64,000 nt of DNA, taken from positions 3,990,501-4,054,500 of the forward strand of contig OU015669.1 in the NCBI GenBank assembly GCA_907165275.2. Reading direction: 5' to 3'. The DNA comes from Zygaena filipendulae. Lineage: Eukaryota > Arthropoda > Insecta > Lepidoptera > Zygaenidae. Below the pieces are notes generated by a model that saw only the letters and a program-made list of their open reading frames with translations, had not been told where the DNA came from and did no database searches. The position numbers were made by a program, and so were the translations under genes. Of the stretch, positions 62,438 to 64,000 are shown piece after piece. Positions within the stretch are counted from its first letter, which is position 1. Every line of letters starts with the position of its first letter.

Positions 62438-62586
62438 GAAGACAAGAAAAAATATCATGACAATTGGGTGTTAAAAGATATTAATCGCTAGTCTACTTTA
62501 TCTGTTGATTGTACCATTAGTGCTTATTATAAGCCTTTTAATTATTGGACGGACTAGGGTCGATTTATATTTTTGTATCCTAATGT

Positions 62587-64000
62587 TTATATTAAATCGT
62601 TTGTGTATTTGAATTGGTTTTCGGACCACCCTCTCGAGCCAGTTTTCTCTATGGCGAACAGGGATCCGGCTTCGGGCTGTTCCGCCAGCTCTGCATCGCT
62701 GAGTCCCACTCGGCTGGTCGTCACATATAAGGTAGACATGTCGTGCCCACCCCACACAACAGATGTCACTTTGCTCACGGGCAAGTTGTGTTGTTCCAGC
62801 AATTTACCAGCCAATGAATCAATTTTGATTACCTGCAACACGATATTTTTATAAACTATATTTTGTCCTTATATTTTTATGTTATTTATACATATTTTAC
62901 GTGTAGTTAGGATGAGAGATTTTATGTAGTTTATTCCGCGTTAATTTCGGAGTTCCTCTGGGAATTCCGGGATAAAAAGTAGCCTATATCCTTCTCTCAG
63001 ACAACTATATCCTTATCCCTGACAACGTGTATGCAAATTGTCGTGGTGATCAGTTGAGCCGTTTAGCCGTGCAGGCGTAACAAACAAACAAACACACTTT
63101 CGCATTTATAATATTAGGTAAAGATATCACATGGATAATTGGTATTTATGTACATTAACTCATTCCTGTATTCCAAGGGAGCAGTCAGAGACTATGGACC
63201 CTTACTTGCTATAAAATCTTTATTTTTCGCTTCGTCCAAATGAATGATTATTATCTTTCACACACATGATTAGTTGTGAATTTTATTGGTATATATTTTA
63301 TTATAATGAATGAATGAATGAATGAATGAATTGAATGAATGAATGAATTTTATTGAAAACCTTGTTACTTATTTCTAATACAAAGAGCTGCTGGCTTCTG
63401 ATGTAGGATAAACCTGTGTTTCAGAAGCCAGCGTTACCAACTCGTAGTGCTTCATTATTATAAATAACAGAAGTCTTAAAAAAAAATTAAATACACTATG
63501 TACTACACTATACTATATTTGGACATAGATAAGCAATAGTGTGTCAACCCTCACTGGAGATATTTTGAGTAAATCGTGTTTTAAAAGTAGGAGCGCCATT
63601 TTGTATCAACATTTTTTATGTTCAATATTTAGTTGCATATTTAAGCAATGTAACAAGGTAAACACATAATTAAAAAACGTTCCCTAACTCTCAATAAATC
63701 GTTCTGAATCAATAACTTAATTTTGTGGGTTAACATGTCACCGCTCATCTGCGTCCACTTATAATTTGTCTTAAGCATAACAGTTTAAGACCGATAAAAA
63801 CCAAATTTACTCCTTTATAAACTCACAATTATTATAAAATGTCTATGTACCTACTGGTTTTATGCACATTCATGTAGATGTTGTCTTGTATCAAGTCGTT
63901 TCAATCTTTATAGAAAGAAAAAGCCAAATAATAGTAATGAATAATAGTAATAATGGTCATTACCTTTCCTCCATTGAAGCAAGCAACCCAAAGATTCCCG
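62587..64000 (-). CDS. Regucalcin / SMP-30, last two exons (partial)
   Basis: Regucalcin-family proteins are cytosolic six-blade beta-propeller metal-dependent lactonases (gluconolactonase activity). Exons 64000-63964 (running off the window edge) and 62832-62587 join in frame to about 93 C-terminal residues. GNLWVACFNGGKVIKIDS matches the family's G-x-L-W-V-A-x-x-N-G-G-x-V-x-x-I/L-D. It is followed by PVSKVTSVVWGGHDMSTLYV, the T-S-x-x-W/F-G-G block, and by AEQPEAGSLFAIEKTGSRG near the end. The metal-binding Glu, Asn and Asp in the N-terminal two thirds lie outside the window. The C-terminus extends about ten residues (ENQFKYTNDLI) past the usual G-x-x-G stop region. The gene runs antisense to moira and lies downstream of its second exon. 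Confidence 0.9.
62928..63118 (-). repeat. Helitron copy in regucalcin intron
   Basis: From CCGCGTTAATTTCGGAGTTC through GGATAAAAAGTAGCC to CGCATTTATAATATTAGGTA, with an internal duplication of the CTATATCCTT block; the CTAG end is lost. Confidence 0.6.
63305..63348. repeat. GAAT tetranucleotide microsatellite
   Basis: About ten units of AATG/GAAT, interrupted once by a one-base shift at about 63332. Confidence 0.9.
63349..63963. other. Regucalcin intron, nothing recognised
   Basis: AT-rich intron sequence. GGCTTCTGATGTAGGATAAA near 63393 and CAGAAGCCAGCG near 63421 form a small inverted pair. No coding features. Confidence 0.5.

Overview
The window is nuclear DNA of an insect, almost certainly a moth or butterfly. 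It is AT-rich with introns, the exons are short and much more GC-rich, and the space between them is packed with short repeats whose ends look like the non-autonomous Helitrons common in Lepidoptera. No RNA genes, CRISPR arrays or bacterial features were seen. Gene names rest on residue-level resemblance to known insect and vertebrate families as remembered, not on database searches. Exon boundaries were placed by hand; every complete gene joins in frame across all its GT-AG junctions.

Layout, left to right. 0.7-0.9 kb: last exon of a gustatory receptor (+). 0.9-4.6 kb: mobile-element debris (a mariner relic, a 1.5 kb terminal-inverted-repeat element, a 0.7 kb foldback). 4.85-8.2 kb: cdc37 (+), the Hsp90 kinase co-chaperone. 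9.2-15.5 kb: CNOT2/Regena (-), a CCR4-NOT subunit, with a small unknown ORF in one intron. 19.5-24.1 kb: V-ATPase subunit E, Vha26 (+). 27.0-33.0 kb: NMDA receptor subunit 1 (-), 16 coding exons. 33.9-41.6 kb: a gene for a secreted Ala/Trp-rich protein, cuticle-like (-), with a 5.7 kb transposon-filled intron. 47.0-54.1 kb: mitochondrial glutamate carrier (+). 59.5 kb onward: first two exons of moira, a SWI/SNF scaffold subunit (+). 62.6 kb to the edge: last two exons of a regucalcin/SMP-30 gene (-), which appears to lie inside a moira intron.

The neighbours do not form one pathway; they are housekeeping genes (chaperone, mRNA decay, proton pump, chromatin, mitochondrial transport) beside tissue-specific ones (taste receptor, NMDA receptor, cuticle-like protein). 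No gene cluster or operon is implied.

The most unusual material is structural: a 557 bp near-perfect palindrome 32 bp from a splice acceptor at 35.4-35.9 kb; a Helitron-rich intron with a decayed helicase at 38.5 kb; an 84 nt stop-free, frame-preserving intron in the NMDA receptor; and the antisense nesting of regucalcin in moira. The secreted Ala/Trp-rich protein is the gene I could least match to a named family.
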